Assembly: GCF_040954645.1 (NCBI RefSeq)
Contig: NC_092810.1
Span: 9,222,185-9,286,184 of the forward strand
Direction of reading: 5' to 3'
Source of the DNA: Diabrotica undecimpunctata
Taxonomy: Eukaryota > Arthropoda > Insecta > Coleoptera > Chrysomelidae
DNA length: 64,000 nucleotides
The first letter of the stretch is position 1. Each line of letters starts with the position of its first letter. This document shows, piece by piece, positions 1 to 10,923 of this stretch. Made by a program: the position numbers and the translations under genes. Under the pieces are notes generated by a model. That model was not told the origin of the DNA, ran no database searches, and saw only the letters and a program-made list of their open reading frames with translations.

Positions 1-1400
1 GTATTTCAGGGTGTAAGTACAGCTTAAGTTTTTCTAAGATAATCTACAGCCTGATTTTGATAGCATGTGGTATAAGTGCAATGGTGCGGTCATTATCGCA
101 TTTATTTGGAGCCTTTTTTGTGGATTGATATATAAACTGAGGTGGTCCAGTCATCCAGTCAACCATATCTGGTGTTACCTGATCTATACCTGGAGCTTGA
201 CAAATTTTTAGCTTTTTGAGTGCTGCTTTCACTTGTAGTTTTAAAATTGTTGGTTTTAATTCAATGGTATCTGTTGTAATTGTAGTGGTTCTTATTTCAC
301 TATCAGCTATGAGATTTTTGCAATATAATCTCCCTCTTTGAGCTCTTTGTGCTATATTTGTTGAAGTCTCTCCATTGTTTACCCTTATAGTATCATGATT
401 TGCCACGTTTTCCTTTTCCCTGCTCATGTAGGTTTTACATTTTTGCTCGTCTCTCGATGAGTTTGTCTCTGATTTTTGTCTACATCAGTGTTTTTGATGG
501 TCTGTTGAATTTTTAGTTTGGAACGAATTTAGGCAGAAAGGAACTGGTGATCGCTGTTGCAGTCTTTACCTGGGTTAAATTTTTGCGCCCTTTATGGAAG
601 TTTAGAGACGGGATTGAAGGATATAGTCAATTTGGTTTCTGTATCTTTCGTCTGGTGCGCGTCATGTGTAAAGGCACCTTGGGTGGTATTTAAAGGCTGT
701 GTTGTAAATAAAGGGGTCAATCTCTATACAGAACTTTAGAAGCCATTCTCCTTTTTCATTTCCTTTATCGGAAACCGTATTTTTCCACACCTCGCAGGTC
801 TGCCTATTTTTGTATTAAAATCCCTGATTATGATTATCATTTCATGGGTTGGTAGCTTTTAAGTATTTTTCAGATCTCGGTAGAAATTATCAAATACTGC
901 GTCTTCTACTTGGCTCATTGGGGCATATACTTGGATATCATTTAGATTAATTAGGCTTAACTGAAATTGTACTATAACAATTATGTCACTAACTGTTGTA
1001 CATTCTTTGATAGCTCATTTTTTGCTTTATTTACGATTATTGTCACTTCCTTTTTTAATTGCGTTTTATGACTTGAAAATTATATGATGTTGCATGTGGT
1101 AAAATATCCATACAATTTCCGCTGTGTGTTTGAGAAACCTATAATAGGAATTGTATATTTGCTTTTTTGTTGCTGTCAGCTTTTTTGTCTCTAATAATTC
1201 CCTTACGTTTCAAGTGTCACTCAAGTTTGACTCTTCTTGTAGCCAAGTTTCCATGGGTTGCCTGGTTTCCGACATCCACATGGCCAATAGCCCATTTCTT
1301 ACTATCGGGTCAAGTGCCATTTGGATCGCTTGGATTGTCATTCCATTTACCTGGAGCTTTCATGTTTGCTTTGAGTAAGGTTGGGTGAATCGTCTTAAAG
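1..1400 (-). mobile_element. Decayed LINE fragment (endonuclease and start of RT)
   Basis: Read on the minus strand, positions 44-427 encode 127 residues with the pre-RT motif LKICQAPGIDQVTPDMV, the usual 'KAPGxDxI' block of LINE reverse transcriptases. Further upstream on the same strand (about 815-930) are the apurinic-endonuclease motifs VYAP and IRDFNTKIG (normally GDFNAKIG). Frames shift several times, so the copy is dead. It runs off the left edge of the window. The upstream border near 1.4 kb is approximate. Confidence 0.7.
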
Positions 1401-2274
1401 TGTAAACCCAAGGTCATTCTTGAGACTTGAGTGGATGGCAGTGAGGTCCCTCTTCCTTCTACACTTGGAATTAAGTTTCCTTAATTCTAAAGTTTATCCT
1501 TATATTATCCCTTATACTACCTTTATATGTTCAGCTTGATCACTTCGTCTCTGATTTTTTTAATTTTCCAGTACCTATTTTCAGCTTTCTTCATAAAATT
1601 ATTCTTGGTAGCATAATTCATTTTAGACCTTCTTGTTTGCCGGCGTATACTGTTGCGTATAAAAAATACGACTCTCTTTTTTTACATCCGATGTACAAAT
1701 TATTTTGGTTCGTTATATAACACAAATTTGGACATTGACCTATGCTAACAAATAATATAATAACAGGTAGATTTATTAAAAAGCAATTACAACGCATAAA
1801 AAAGTGAAAAGATATCTATAATGATATTGCTTAAGACACACTATACGAACATTGAAAAGAAAAGTAATTATAATTGTAGATGTTGCATCAATTTTGATAG
1901 AAATATATGTGTTTTAAGGATAACTGTTTTCTGGTGGCATATTAAAGTTAATTATTATGTTTATATGAGATCAAACCATAACTGATTGTAATAAAAATTA
2001 CATTTTACGTTTGTTCTCGAAAATTCGATTTCCACTCCATAAATCGTTATCAAAAAAGGTTATTTTAAAAATAAGGAGTTATTTTAACCTGTAGATCTTT
2101 ATTAATTGGCGCTTTGTTTTACCAATTTGACAGGTGACTGCTTAGCCTGTGTCTCTGACCTATTTATCCATTAATGTTGGTGTACTCTTGTTGCTGACTT
2201 TTGTTAATATTGGTACCCGGAGTCTACTACATTTATTGATGGGTTTGCTACACATTTTTCTATATACTTATATA
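1401..2274. other. No recognisable gene
   Basis: AT-rich sequence without coding features or clear repeats that I can identify. Confidence 0.5.
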
Positions 2275-2782
2275 TTCAGGGATTCTACAGTATTCACTGC
2301 CTTCCCTCGCTCAACCGTTTCCACCTCTCTCTGTTGTCCCATTCTCCATCGTTTAGGCCTCTCTTACTCATGGCGTCGTCTACTTCGTTCCTCCAGGATC
2401 TTTGGGGTCGTCCTCTTTTCCTCCTTCCTATGGGGCTAAATTCGGTTATTCTCTTTATCTATCTGCTGTCGCTAGTTCTTCGTACATGTCCATACCACTT
2501 TAGTCTTTTTTGTTCTATATATGTTAGTATGTCTGTTTGTATTGATGTTCTTTGCTTTATTTCGTCATTACTTCTTCTATCCATTCTTGTTACTCTGCAG
2601 CATCTTCGCAGGCATTCCATGTCTGTTGCTACTATCTTACTGCTGTTTTTCTTGTTTATGATCCAATTTTCAGCCCCATATGTCATAGTACTTCGCACTA
2701 ATGTTTTATAAATCTGTGTTTTTGTCTTCATATTTACACATTTTTCTTCATTAAGTAAGATGAGAGCTGCTGTATGATTCAT
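2275..2782 (-). mobile_element. 5'-truncated LINE, family shared with 6,795-8,285
   Basis: The minus strand encodes the C-terminal part of a LINE ORF2: MKTKTQIYKTLVRSTMTYGAENW, then a Cys/Arg-rich stretch ending in KWYGHVRR. The same protein and the same 3' untranslated sequence, ending at a block ttcagggattctacagt, recur in the opposite orientation at 7,815-8,285 and look about 95% identical by eye in the last 200 bases. It is therefore a short, 5'-truncated copy of the same family. Confidence 0.85.
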
Positions 2783-2788
2783 GCTCGT

Positions 2789-3745
2789 TTATTCTGATAG
2801 TTTACTAAGTGTCAGGCTTACAAAGCTTACTTTGATCACTCCTGTTTGTTGTTTGGCTTTGGATAAAATAGATCTCAGTGTATTGGTTGTTTTAAATGCT
2901 GTTATGATGTTGTATTTATGTCCCATGCTTCTTGTGAGCATTTCTGGATTGCTTATGGTATTATGTTGTTTCCTTTCTTCAAACTGCGCATAAACTGGTG
3001 CACAGTATTCGGCCACCGAGTATATTAGGCTCAGAACTAAAGTTCGTAATGTGTTCGCCAAAGCTCCACAGAGATTTTGGATAATGTTTCTGCGCCTCCT
3101 TATCTTGGAGGCGGCATTTTCAATATGCTTTTAAAGGATTCTCACTAAAGTCACCCCAAGGTATTTATGATGCTTTTGGGGTTTAAGAACAATATTGTTA
3201 AAAGATACTTTCAGTTGGTGATTTGTTTCCCTGTTATTAAGATGGAAGCAACTAACTTTAGTCTTGCTTTAGTAATGTTTAAAGTTTTATCGCGTTCGCG
3301 TTCAGGATTTCTTGGTGGCTTCTAAGTTCTTGTGTTGGACAGCTATAGCTGAATCATCAGTATCCAAATTTCCTTGTAGCAAAGTTTGCATTATATGATG
3401 GGTAGGTAAGTATCTGTCCGAGAGCATGTTGTTATTTAGTTTTACTATAGTGTGGCATGGAACCATCTTAACAAGTTTATAAAGAAGAGATTCCTTTCAA
3501 ACTGTGTCGGAGGCAGCAGTTAAGTCTACGAAGACAACTGATGTATTGGCTTACTTTTGACAACCACCTCTATATGTGTAGCAAAATTTAATATTTGGTC
3601 TGTGCAGCTTCTTCTTGGCCAAAGGCCAGAAAAATTTGACAGGATGGAGTTTGGCAGCCTCTATAATTTGATAAGCTATTTTTGTGTTATTTTGCTGCAT
3701 CATACAAAGAAATCAGGATGTATATTATCAAATTCTGGTTCTTTG
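2789..3745 (-). mobile_element. Jockey-like LINE reverse transcriptase relic
   Basis: On the minus strand the order is: FDNIHPDFL near 3,690 (RT entry block), then SVVFVDLTAASDTV near 3,500 (RT palm block A, normally LDLTAAYDTV), then TLRTLVLSLIYSVAEYCAPVYA near 3,000-3,060 (the thumb region typical of jockey-type elements). Several frameshifts and stops separate these blocks. It abuts the LINE at 2,275-2,782 in the same orientation. Confidence 0.8.
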
Positions 3746-3754
3746 CCTAAGAAC

Positions 3755-4290
3755 ATGAAACTGCGCCTAGTACGCAGGGCACGGGCGCGTATCTTTCCTA
3801 TCGCTACCTACGCTGCAGTAACTTAAACCATCAAAAGTATAATAGCACAACGTATAAAAGTGTATGTGCCTTTGAAATGTGGGTCCATCGTAAAATGAGG
3901 CGAATACCCTGGACAGCACCATACAAATATCTCAATCTTAACAGAACTCGACATAATCACTAGGCTTACCACAGTCATCAATTAGAATATACTGAGGTTT
4001 TGGAGACAGCCAGACAAATGGAAAGTATGGAGAGATTGGTGGTTGAAGGAAAATTCGATGGTTAAAAAACTCAAGGAAGAGTGCCGCTTCGATAGTCCAA
4101 AGAGAAAGACAGATAGATCAAATAAAGAGCACCACCTCTTACTCTCTCCCTCCTTTTCTCTCTAAAGCAGCTCACTACACGCAGGAGAAAGTAGAATGGA
4201 TAGCAACCATACGCCAATACCGTAACGTTACCACATCCTGACGGAGGATAAAGAACAGAGGAGGAGATTCTCTTTCAATCAAATCTAAAA
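3755..4290 (+). mobile_element. LINE 3' fragment
   Basis: The plus-strand translation gives LRLVRRARARIFPIATYA, then ITRLTTVI and VKKLKEECR. These match in order the C-terminal part of the LINE at 21,358-23,385 (LRLVRTLIFPIVTYASETW). Frames are broken throughout, so it is an old, 5'-truncated copy. Confidence 0.6.
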
Positions 4291-4789
4291 GCTGTTCATC
4301 ATATTTATCATTATTATCAAAATACCTTTTTCACAGAGTCTCAAAATAAATCTCCCCACATTCATATTTTCCAACCATAAAAAATTGTCCGTCACGATGT
4401 TCATAAGTAATTCGCAAAGTTACAGATTGCTGTTTTTCTTCGATTCTTTAGGTTGATGCATTGTTGACTATAACTATATGTTGTATGTAGACATTGGATT
4501 ATTAATAAAAAATACATATTCACTGATACGTCCAATATATTATGTAAAATAAGGTGTTCATATAATTTTCATGATTGAGTACTTACAAATTACTACTTTC
4601 AATATAATTAAAGGGTATATGGCTATATTATTATAACATTGATGTATCTATATGATAACAGTTGGCTTTATTTTTTAACTATTTTCACTTTTTGTAAATG
4701 TAGCATATACTTTATGATTGCTAATATTTTAGGTCTACTGAATTTGCGTTTATTGGCCCAAAAAGTTAATTATATACTGGCGTTACCGC
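4291..4789. other. No recognisable gene
   Basis: AT-rich spacer without features I can support. Confidence 0.5.
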
Positions 4790-5510
4790 TATGGGATGTT
4801 CATTTAGATCCAGCTGGTTTATGTTCTCTAGGAGGTTTTTAAGAATAACACCAGTAGTAGATAGAATAATAGGTACTGTGTGGGTCCTGAGTTGTATTTA
4901 TAGATCTCTGTACTTGGCGATCTTTTCGTTGTATTTAACAAGCAAATTATTGACGTTGGGTATCGCCACATCAAAGTGTTGTTTGCCTAGTAAGTTTAAT
5001 AACTAGTATGAGATCCGGTCTATCATGTGCCACTGGTTGGTCTGTGAGCACCGTGCGGTCACAGTATAGCTTGTAGTTGTCATTTTCAAGCATTCTCTCA
5101 GGGACGTATTGATAATAAGAAAGATGGTCGGTTTTTAAGAAGGCCTAGTTTGTCAGCTAGTTCTTGGTGGATAATCTTTCCTACTGAGTTATGGCGTTCT
5201 TTATAATCAGTACCGACAAACTGTTGTACTGCCTGTAGCCTGGCAGCCACCGGTAATATGTTGGATAAGTTTATTCGAAAGATAATCTTTTGCCATTTGC
5301 ATTTCAATTTGAGTAATTTGGGTAGATTTGGGTAATATGGCTGCCGTGACTCAGAGGTTGTCCAATTTTAGATAAGTCTTTAATCATTTCTGGTTTATCA
5401 TCGAAGACTAGCGACTTAGATATCTTCACAGCGAATAGTCTAGCGGTGTTAGATCGGAAGATCTTGGACGCCAAATTACAGGTCCGAGATGTGAACACAA
5501 ATATCAATTT
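4790..5510 (-). mobile_element. LINE C-terminal domain relic
   Basis: On the minus strand, 5,098-5,307 encodes RLQAVQQFVGTDYKERHNSV and ends KLGLLK. The following bases in another frame give YVPERMLENDNYKLYCDRTV and PVAHDRPDLIL. This is the C-terminal 'NYKLYWDR...HNRPDI' module found at the end of many arthropod LINE ORF2 proteins. At least two frameshifts make it non-functional. Confidence 0.7.
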
Positions 5511-6790
5511 TCATTCAATTGAAACGGAGATATTGCGACTTTTATAAATTTGAATTTATTAACTCAGTTTTTGAAATATTAAAATTAAGAGAAAAAGGAC
5601 TAACTCGGGGTTTAAGGGTTGTAGGACATGCTATTTTTTTTAATTCGTATGGTTAATAATGGTTTTCAATTCCCCTACGCCATCCAACTGAATCTCTTTA
5701 GACTCACTATAAATTGATTGACAAATTGAGCGTTTCTTGTAGGCGATAGTTTTATTCTTCACCTTTTTATATAATATATTTTGTTACATCTTCTTTTCGC
5801 AATACCATATTTATGCAACATATCGATAGATATCTTTTGAAAGTCGTTGTAGAATACATCTATTATATTGATTTTTGACAAATCAAGAATTTAAACTCTG
5901 TTCCTGACTATAAAAGGCTAAAAATGGTAAATCCGCTTAAAATACATTATCTCACCAAAACTCTTTTAATTTTATTCAGAATATCGTTAAGAACTGGCTT
6001 AGATGTCAGTCAACTTTTATAAATCACTGCTGTTTCCTAAATATCTAATAGATACGCATCTAAATATAAGCGAAAGAAAGTTTAATCACTGCTCGAAAGC
6101 TAGTACGAACAAAATTTCTCTGCCAATTTTTTATCATAATGCTCTTAATTTTTTGTAGCTAGATATAAAAAAAAACAAAAAAGAATAAATGTGCAGTGAC
6201 ATAGTTTAGTTTGGTCGATTAGAAATTAGATTGAAAATAATTTTAAAAATTAACAAAAAAAATTTAATTAATATCTTTTTATAAATTAAATGTGTTATTA
6301 GTATAGTGGTTATAAAACTACTTTTTTATTCACATATTTCTTTTGGAATAAGACACGATTATATAATGAAGTATTATTTGATCTTTTTTTAGTTTTTTAA
6401 GGTTAATAACTTGAATTATTGTACTTAGGATATTATTATGGCTTTTAGTGACTTCACTACCATAGGATTCGTATCAGTCTGACACTGAGTCTAAGCTCTC
6501 TATAGTACTTGACGACGCATGATAGATTGGCTGGAGAAGTTCTCATTCCTTTAGGGTGTCCCCGATGTATACTTAGTCTAACAAGCTATCTAAGAGACTC
6601 ACTAATATCTCAACGTGCTATTGTTAAATCTGTGAAAGTACATAAACAAAGGATCATTTCATAAAATAGGTAGATTCCTTGTTTATCGAAATGACCATAC
6701 GAGAGATGTAATTAAGATTGAACCAAATAAACACCCGCAGATCAATCAAGCAGCTGGCCATTAAATATTCCAGTTAAAATTCGATTTTAC
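5511..6790. other. No recognisable gene
   Basis: AT-rich; no convincing coding region, repeat end or RNA gene was seen on either strand. Confidence 0.5.
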
Positions 6791-6794
6791 ATTT

Positions 6795-7120
6795 GATTTG
6801 AATTTAGTTAAATCCCAAAACATGGACGAAAGAAACACGAAAGCTGAAATCGATGATAGACTATATAATAATCAAACAAGATACCACAATAAAGATCAAA
6901 GATGTGTGAGTCAGAAGAGGAGCAGAATGTGGAACGGACCATAAACTATCGACAGCAAAAATGGGCATTAATTGGAAACATAACAAGACCCCCTCTATAG
7001 AAGAACCGTTGAAGACTATAAGAGAAAAACAATACAATATAGAACTACTCACAATCAATAAGAGAACTATACCAACAACGTCTAGACCAAAAATTAATAG
7101 AATTTAGATACGGCAACATC
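6795..7120 (+). mobile_element. LINE endonuclease fragment
   Basis: In one frame (with a TGA inside) the plus strand reads TTIKIKDV, stop, VRRGAECGTDHKL, the C-terminal 'RRGADxGSDHxL' signature of LINE apurinic endonucleases, followed by a charged linker (KTIREKQYN). It is in the same orientation as the RT part at 7,356-8,285 and is probably the upstream end of the same copy, interrupted by the fragment at 7,130-7,355. Confidence 0.6.
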
Positions 7121-7129
7121 GAAGAAATA

Positions 7130-7355
7130 TTCTTCTTCCTTATGTACCGTCTCCTCTAAGGAGTTGGTAATCATCACAGCTATTTTCACTTTTGAGATTG
7201 CAGCTCTGAACAAGTCGACGAATTGCAATTATACCACTTTCTCAGATTGTTGAGCCAGGAGATGCGTCTTCTCCCAATACTTCATTTTCTCTGTATTTTT
7301 CCCTGCATTATGGTTTGTAGCAACACATGTTTATCCCCTCTCATAACGTGGCTGA
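7130..7355 (-). mobile_element. Short LINE 3' end, opposite strand
   Basis: The minus strand encodes GDKHVLLQTIMQGKIQRK, then SIGRRRISWLNNLRKWY, the typical extreme C-terminus of an insect LINE ORF2 (YRLLQTIMQGKI...GRRRISWL). It sits between the endonuclease and RT parts of the plus-strand LINE and is probably a later insertion. Confidence 0.65.
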
Positions 7356-8285
7356 GATAGTTGATTGGAAAAGAAAACAGGCGAAGACGAAGCAGATCCT
7401 ATTCAAAATATACTTAGAGAAAGCCTTGATTACATGGAAAAGGAAATGCGAAGGCATGGGAGTACCGGTACGGAACGATTACCTATATACGTTAAGCTTT
7501 GCAGACGATCAAGTAGTGATGGCACAAGACCAAGACGACCTCAGCTACATGATGAAGAAACTACAAGAAGAATATACCAAGGCTGGCCTAGATATTAACC
7601 TCGCGAAAACAGAGTACCTATCTACAAGTGAAGAAGACATAGAAGATCTACAGATTGATGACAACGTAACAATCAAAGGAAAGGATAAATTCAAATACTT
7701 GGGGTTTATAATCACGAAGAAGGCAACAACAGAGGAAGAAATTACACAAAGATTAGGACAAACAAGAACAGCAATCCGACAACTTAACTCAGTATGGTGG
7801 GATAGACACCTAAATATGAAGACAAAAACACAGATTTATAAAACATTAGTGCGAAGTATTATGACATATGGGGCTGAAAATTGGATCATAAACAAGAAAA
7901 ACAGCAGTAAGATAGGAGCAACCGAGATGGAATGCCTGCGAAGATGCTGCAGAGTAACAAGAATGGATAGGAGAAGTAGTGACGAAATAAAGCAAAGAAC
8001 ATCAATATAAACAGATATACTAAGATATATACATAACAAAAAGACATATGACATAGACGTGGTATGGACATGTAGGAAGAACTAGCGACAGCAGATGGAT
8101 AAAGAGAATAACCGAATGGAGCCCCATAGAAAGGAGGAAAAGAGGACGACCCCGAAAATCATGGAGGAACGAAGTAGACGACGCCATGAGTAAGAGAGGC
8201 CTAAACGATGGAGAATGGGACAACAGAGAGAGATGGAAACGGTTGAGCGAGGGAAGGCAGTGAATACTGTAGAATCCCTGAATAA
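7356..8285 (+). mobile_element. LINE reverse transcriptase (3' half), second copy
   Basis: A continuous reading frame to 8,010 encodes the 3' half of an RT: the catalytic block SFADDQVVMAQDQDDL, the block KFKYLGFIITK, the thumb block TQIYKTLVRSIMTYGAENW, and a Cys-rich tail ending near IKQRTSI. After a stop at 8,008-8,010 decayed coding sequence and a 3' end follow, closely matching the inverted copy at 2,275-2,782. The start of the frame (7,327) lies inside the neighbouring fragment, so it is not a true start codon. Confidence 0.85.
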
Positions 8286-9110
8286 TATATATAAATCCCA
8301 AAACGTGATGTTAGGAAAAAAAATATTAAACATGAAAGTGGAACTATTATAATAATATTGTGTATATTTACACATACGTGATCTTGTGTACAACACAATT
8401 TGTGTATTTAAAGCGAAATGTAAACATACAAAGTAGTTAGTATTGCTGACACCGTTCGTAATGTGGTATGCAACTCGACCTGGGTTATATTTGTATTGTT
8501 AAGTTATCCAATAAATTAAAAAAGTACAATCTATATTTATTTTGGAAAGCGAACATGGAAAATCAGTTGGTCCTGAATTTTTTGAAATATAAAAGGCTAA
8601 GGCTGCATTAGGGCACAATATCACTACATCTGTGTTTCCTAAAGAACGGATCCTTTACACTTTTTCCATCTCTATTATTGCTTTTTGCTGCGTTGTTTTG
8701 TTTCACCAAATCAGCATAAGTAATTATCACCTTCTTTGTACCTTACATTGTTATTTAGATACTCATGCCGTTATCCACAATTTGGCATCGCCGTATGTAC
8801 AGTGAAAGTCATACTTTTGATTTAGTCACAGAAATTATAAATAAATTATTAATCAAACACCGTAACGGATTTAATAAACAAATTAATTCATATATTCACA
8901 TTTTTTTCTAATATGACGAAGACATCTCTATGCTAATAGTGTAACGGATAACAGTCTTATTTGTTTTGATAATTTTTGTAGACAGTTAAGAATTTTGGAA
9001 GAGTTTGAATATTTATCTTAACAATAATGTCGAATATAAAATCAATAATAGTTTTTAGAAAACTGAAAATCAGACAATCCTCGGGATTGGTCGCATTAGT
9101 ATATGTTTTG
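8286..9110. other. No recognisable gene
   Basis: AT-rich spacer without identifiable features. Confidence 0.5.
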
Positions 9111-9114
9111 AGCG

Positions 9115-9760
9115 CTTTGAGAGTTGCCAGCGCATTCCGCACAGATATTATCTGAGGAAAAGAATACCCTTTATCGGCAAAAGGAGTCAACTACATCTAT
9201 ATTGTGCCGAGATGGACTTAAAAGAAGACAAGGGCAAAACAGCATTGATCAATGTCAATTACAGTGGGATTCCGCAACAACGGGCAGGTGGACGCATTAT
9301 CTTATACCACAGGTGAATGTTTGCCTGAACCTCAAACATGGCGAGGTCAACTACTATCTGACGCAGATTCTCTCAGGATATGGCTGTTTTCGAGCATATC
9401 TTTATCGCTTTAAACACAACGAGTCTCCAGAGTGTGCCCATTCTGCCTCGGGGTCAGTGAAGATGCGGAACAAGTGTTCCGCACTTTGCGTGTCCTCGTT
9501 TTAACTTGCTGCGCAATACTCTAGAAGTAGTTTCCCAACAGAAAATTCGACCAGAGACCATAGTAGAAGAAATGCTTTCATGGAAGGTAACTTGGGATAC
9601 AATCGCCACATTCGCGATGGAAGTTTTCCAGGATCTTCGCCGCATTGAAAGAAGACGAGCTGAAAATAGAGACGCTTGGTAGAAGAGAATGAATGACTTC
9701 AACGACATGAAGGAAGAGCAACAGCTAGATCCTCCCCTTGTGAAGTAATACCTTACGGTA
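9115..9760 (+). mobile_element. R1-clade LINE 3' fragment
   Basis: The plus strand encodes LRVASAFRT, then EKNTLYRQKES, then WDSATTGRWTHYLIPQV, HGEVNYYLTQILSGYGCF and AYLYRF. This is the C-terminal module of R1-clade LINEs, which ends in a CCHC-like motif. A frameshift near 9,460 moves the rest (AEQVF...VVSQQ...MEVFQDLRRIERRR) into another frame. The 5' part, including the catalytic RT core, is missing. Confidence 0.8.
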
Positions 9761-10499
9761 GTACCGTGGGGGAAACAGAGGCAGAAGAAGGGGACGTTGG
9801 TATTGTATTGTAATATACGAGTCCGACATTCCAGGCAGTCCTGATAATAAAAAGTATTTCCAACCCCAAAAAAACATCATACACATAGACACACACACAT
9901 ACCCTCACACGAACACTTACACCATGCTCAATGGACAAATCACAGACTGCCTCGCCCCAACTGGCTCATCTTACTGTCAGTTGTGTTGCACCTACTACAC
10001 TCCCCAATCCTGAGGTATATTGCCATCGTGCCCAGGAGATGCATGATACAGGGCAAAAGTGTTGTCTTAAGCATTGTCCCAGAGAGCTGTCGAGCTTTGG
10101 GGAATAATAGCTTTAGCGCAATAATTTGTCTCAACTAGTGGGAACGAACATGGAAAACAAGACGATAAGAGATAAAAGAGATGGTTCATAAACAGACAAC
10201 TATCTGCGCATAGCAGAAAATCAGAAAGGGGCAAACATGACTTCTGCAAAGTGAATCACAGAAAATTTATACAAAACCAGAGCGCGGAAATGGTAAGAAC
10301 CGAGAGTAAAAAGAGAAGAGTTCTCAAGAGAATACCAGGATCCTTTCTAAGGAAACAAAATTGAGACATTAAAAAAGGCTGGTTATTAAACAATCGAAAT
10401 TTCGGGTAGAATTAACAAATCCTACTCTTCTCTATCGACTATGTCTTATATAAAGCATTGAGAACTGCTTATTTCAAGACATATTACAAACTTTTAAAC
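9761..10499. other. No recognisable gene
   Basis: The first 100 bases may be the 3' untranslated tail of the preceding LINE. The rest has no feature I can identify. A short (CA)n-like tract lies near 9,880-9,925. Confidence 0.4.
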
Positions 10500-10503
10500 G
10501 TAT
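10500..10503. repeat. Target site duplication, left copy (GTAT)
   Basis: GTAT directly precedes the left LTR and is repeated directly after the right LTR at 16,941-16,944. The flanking bases (c before, a after) do not extend the match. Confidence 0.85.
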
Positions 10504-10923
10504 TGTTGTGAATTTATTAATTGTTAAGTCTTTAATTTATAATGTCTTGTTCTTATCTTAATTCATTAAAAAGCACAATGAATGATATTTATTTATTTTC
10601 ACTAAACATACATAATTTATTAAAAAGCGAACGTAACATTTTATCGCGAGCGCGTCGTCCGAATTAACTAACTGTTTTCAAAATAAAAGTTCCTCCATAT
10701 TTATACGAAAACAGCTGCTCTAGAATCCCATGGATTTTGACCTCAATTGACCTGGTTTCGCCTCGAATGGACAGGCCTAATTCCGGAAGATTCGAATGGA
10801 ACCAGTTTTTTTATTACTTGGAGTTTATGCCAGCTATTCGAAAGGTCTCGTATATTCTAAAACAGAACAGCATTAGTCATAATATAATACGGTTATTTTT
10901 AGGCCAGGATTTTTATCGTAACA
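10504..10923 (-). repeat. 3' LTR of the gypsy element
   Basis: 420 bp, TGTTGTGAAT...ATCGTAACA on the plus strand, bounded by TG...CA. It matches the other LTR base for base as far as I could compare. Read on the minus strand, AATAAA occurs near 10,588-10,597 and could serve as the poly(A) signal. The pol stop codon (10,913-10,915) lies inside it. Confidence 0.95.

Noticed and set aside
10289..10370. Possible start exon of the TTLL gene (ATG followed by gtaaga)
   Set aside because: An ATG directly before a donor-like gtaaga is in a suitable phase, but nothing else supports it.
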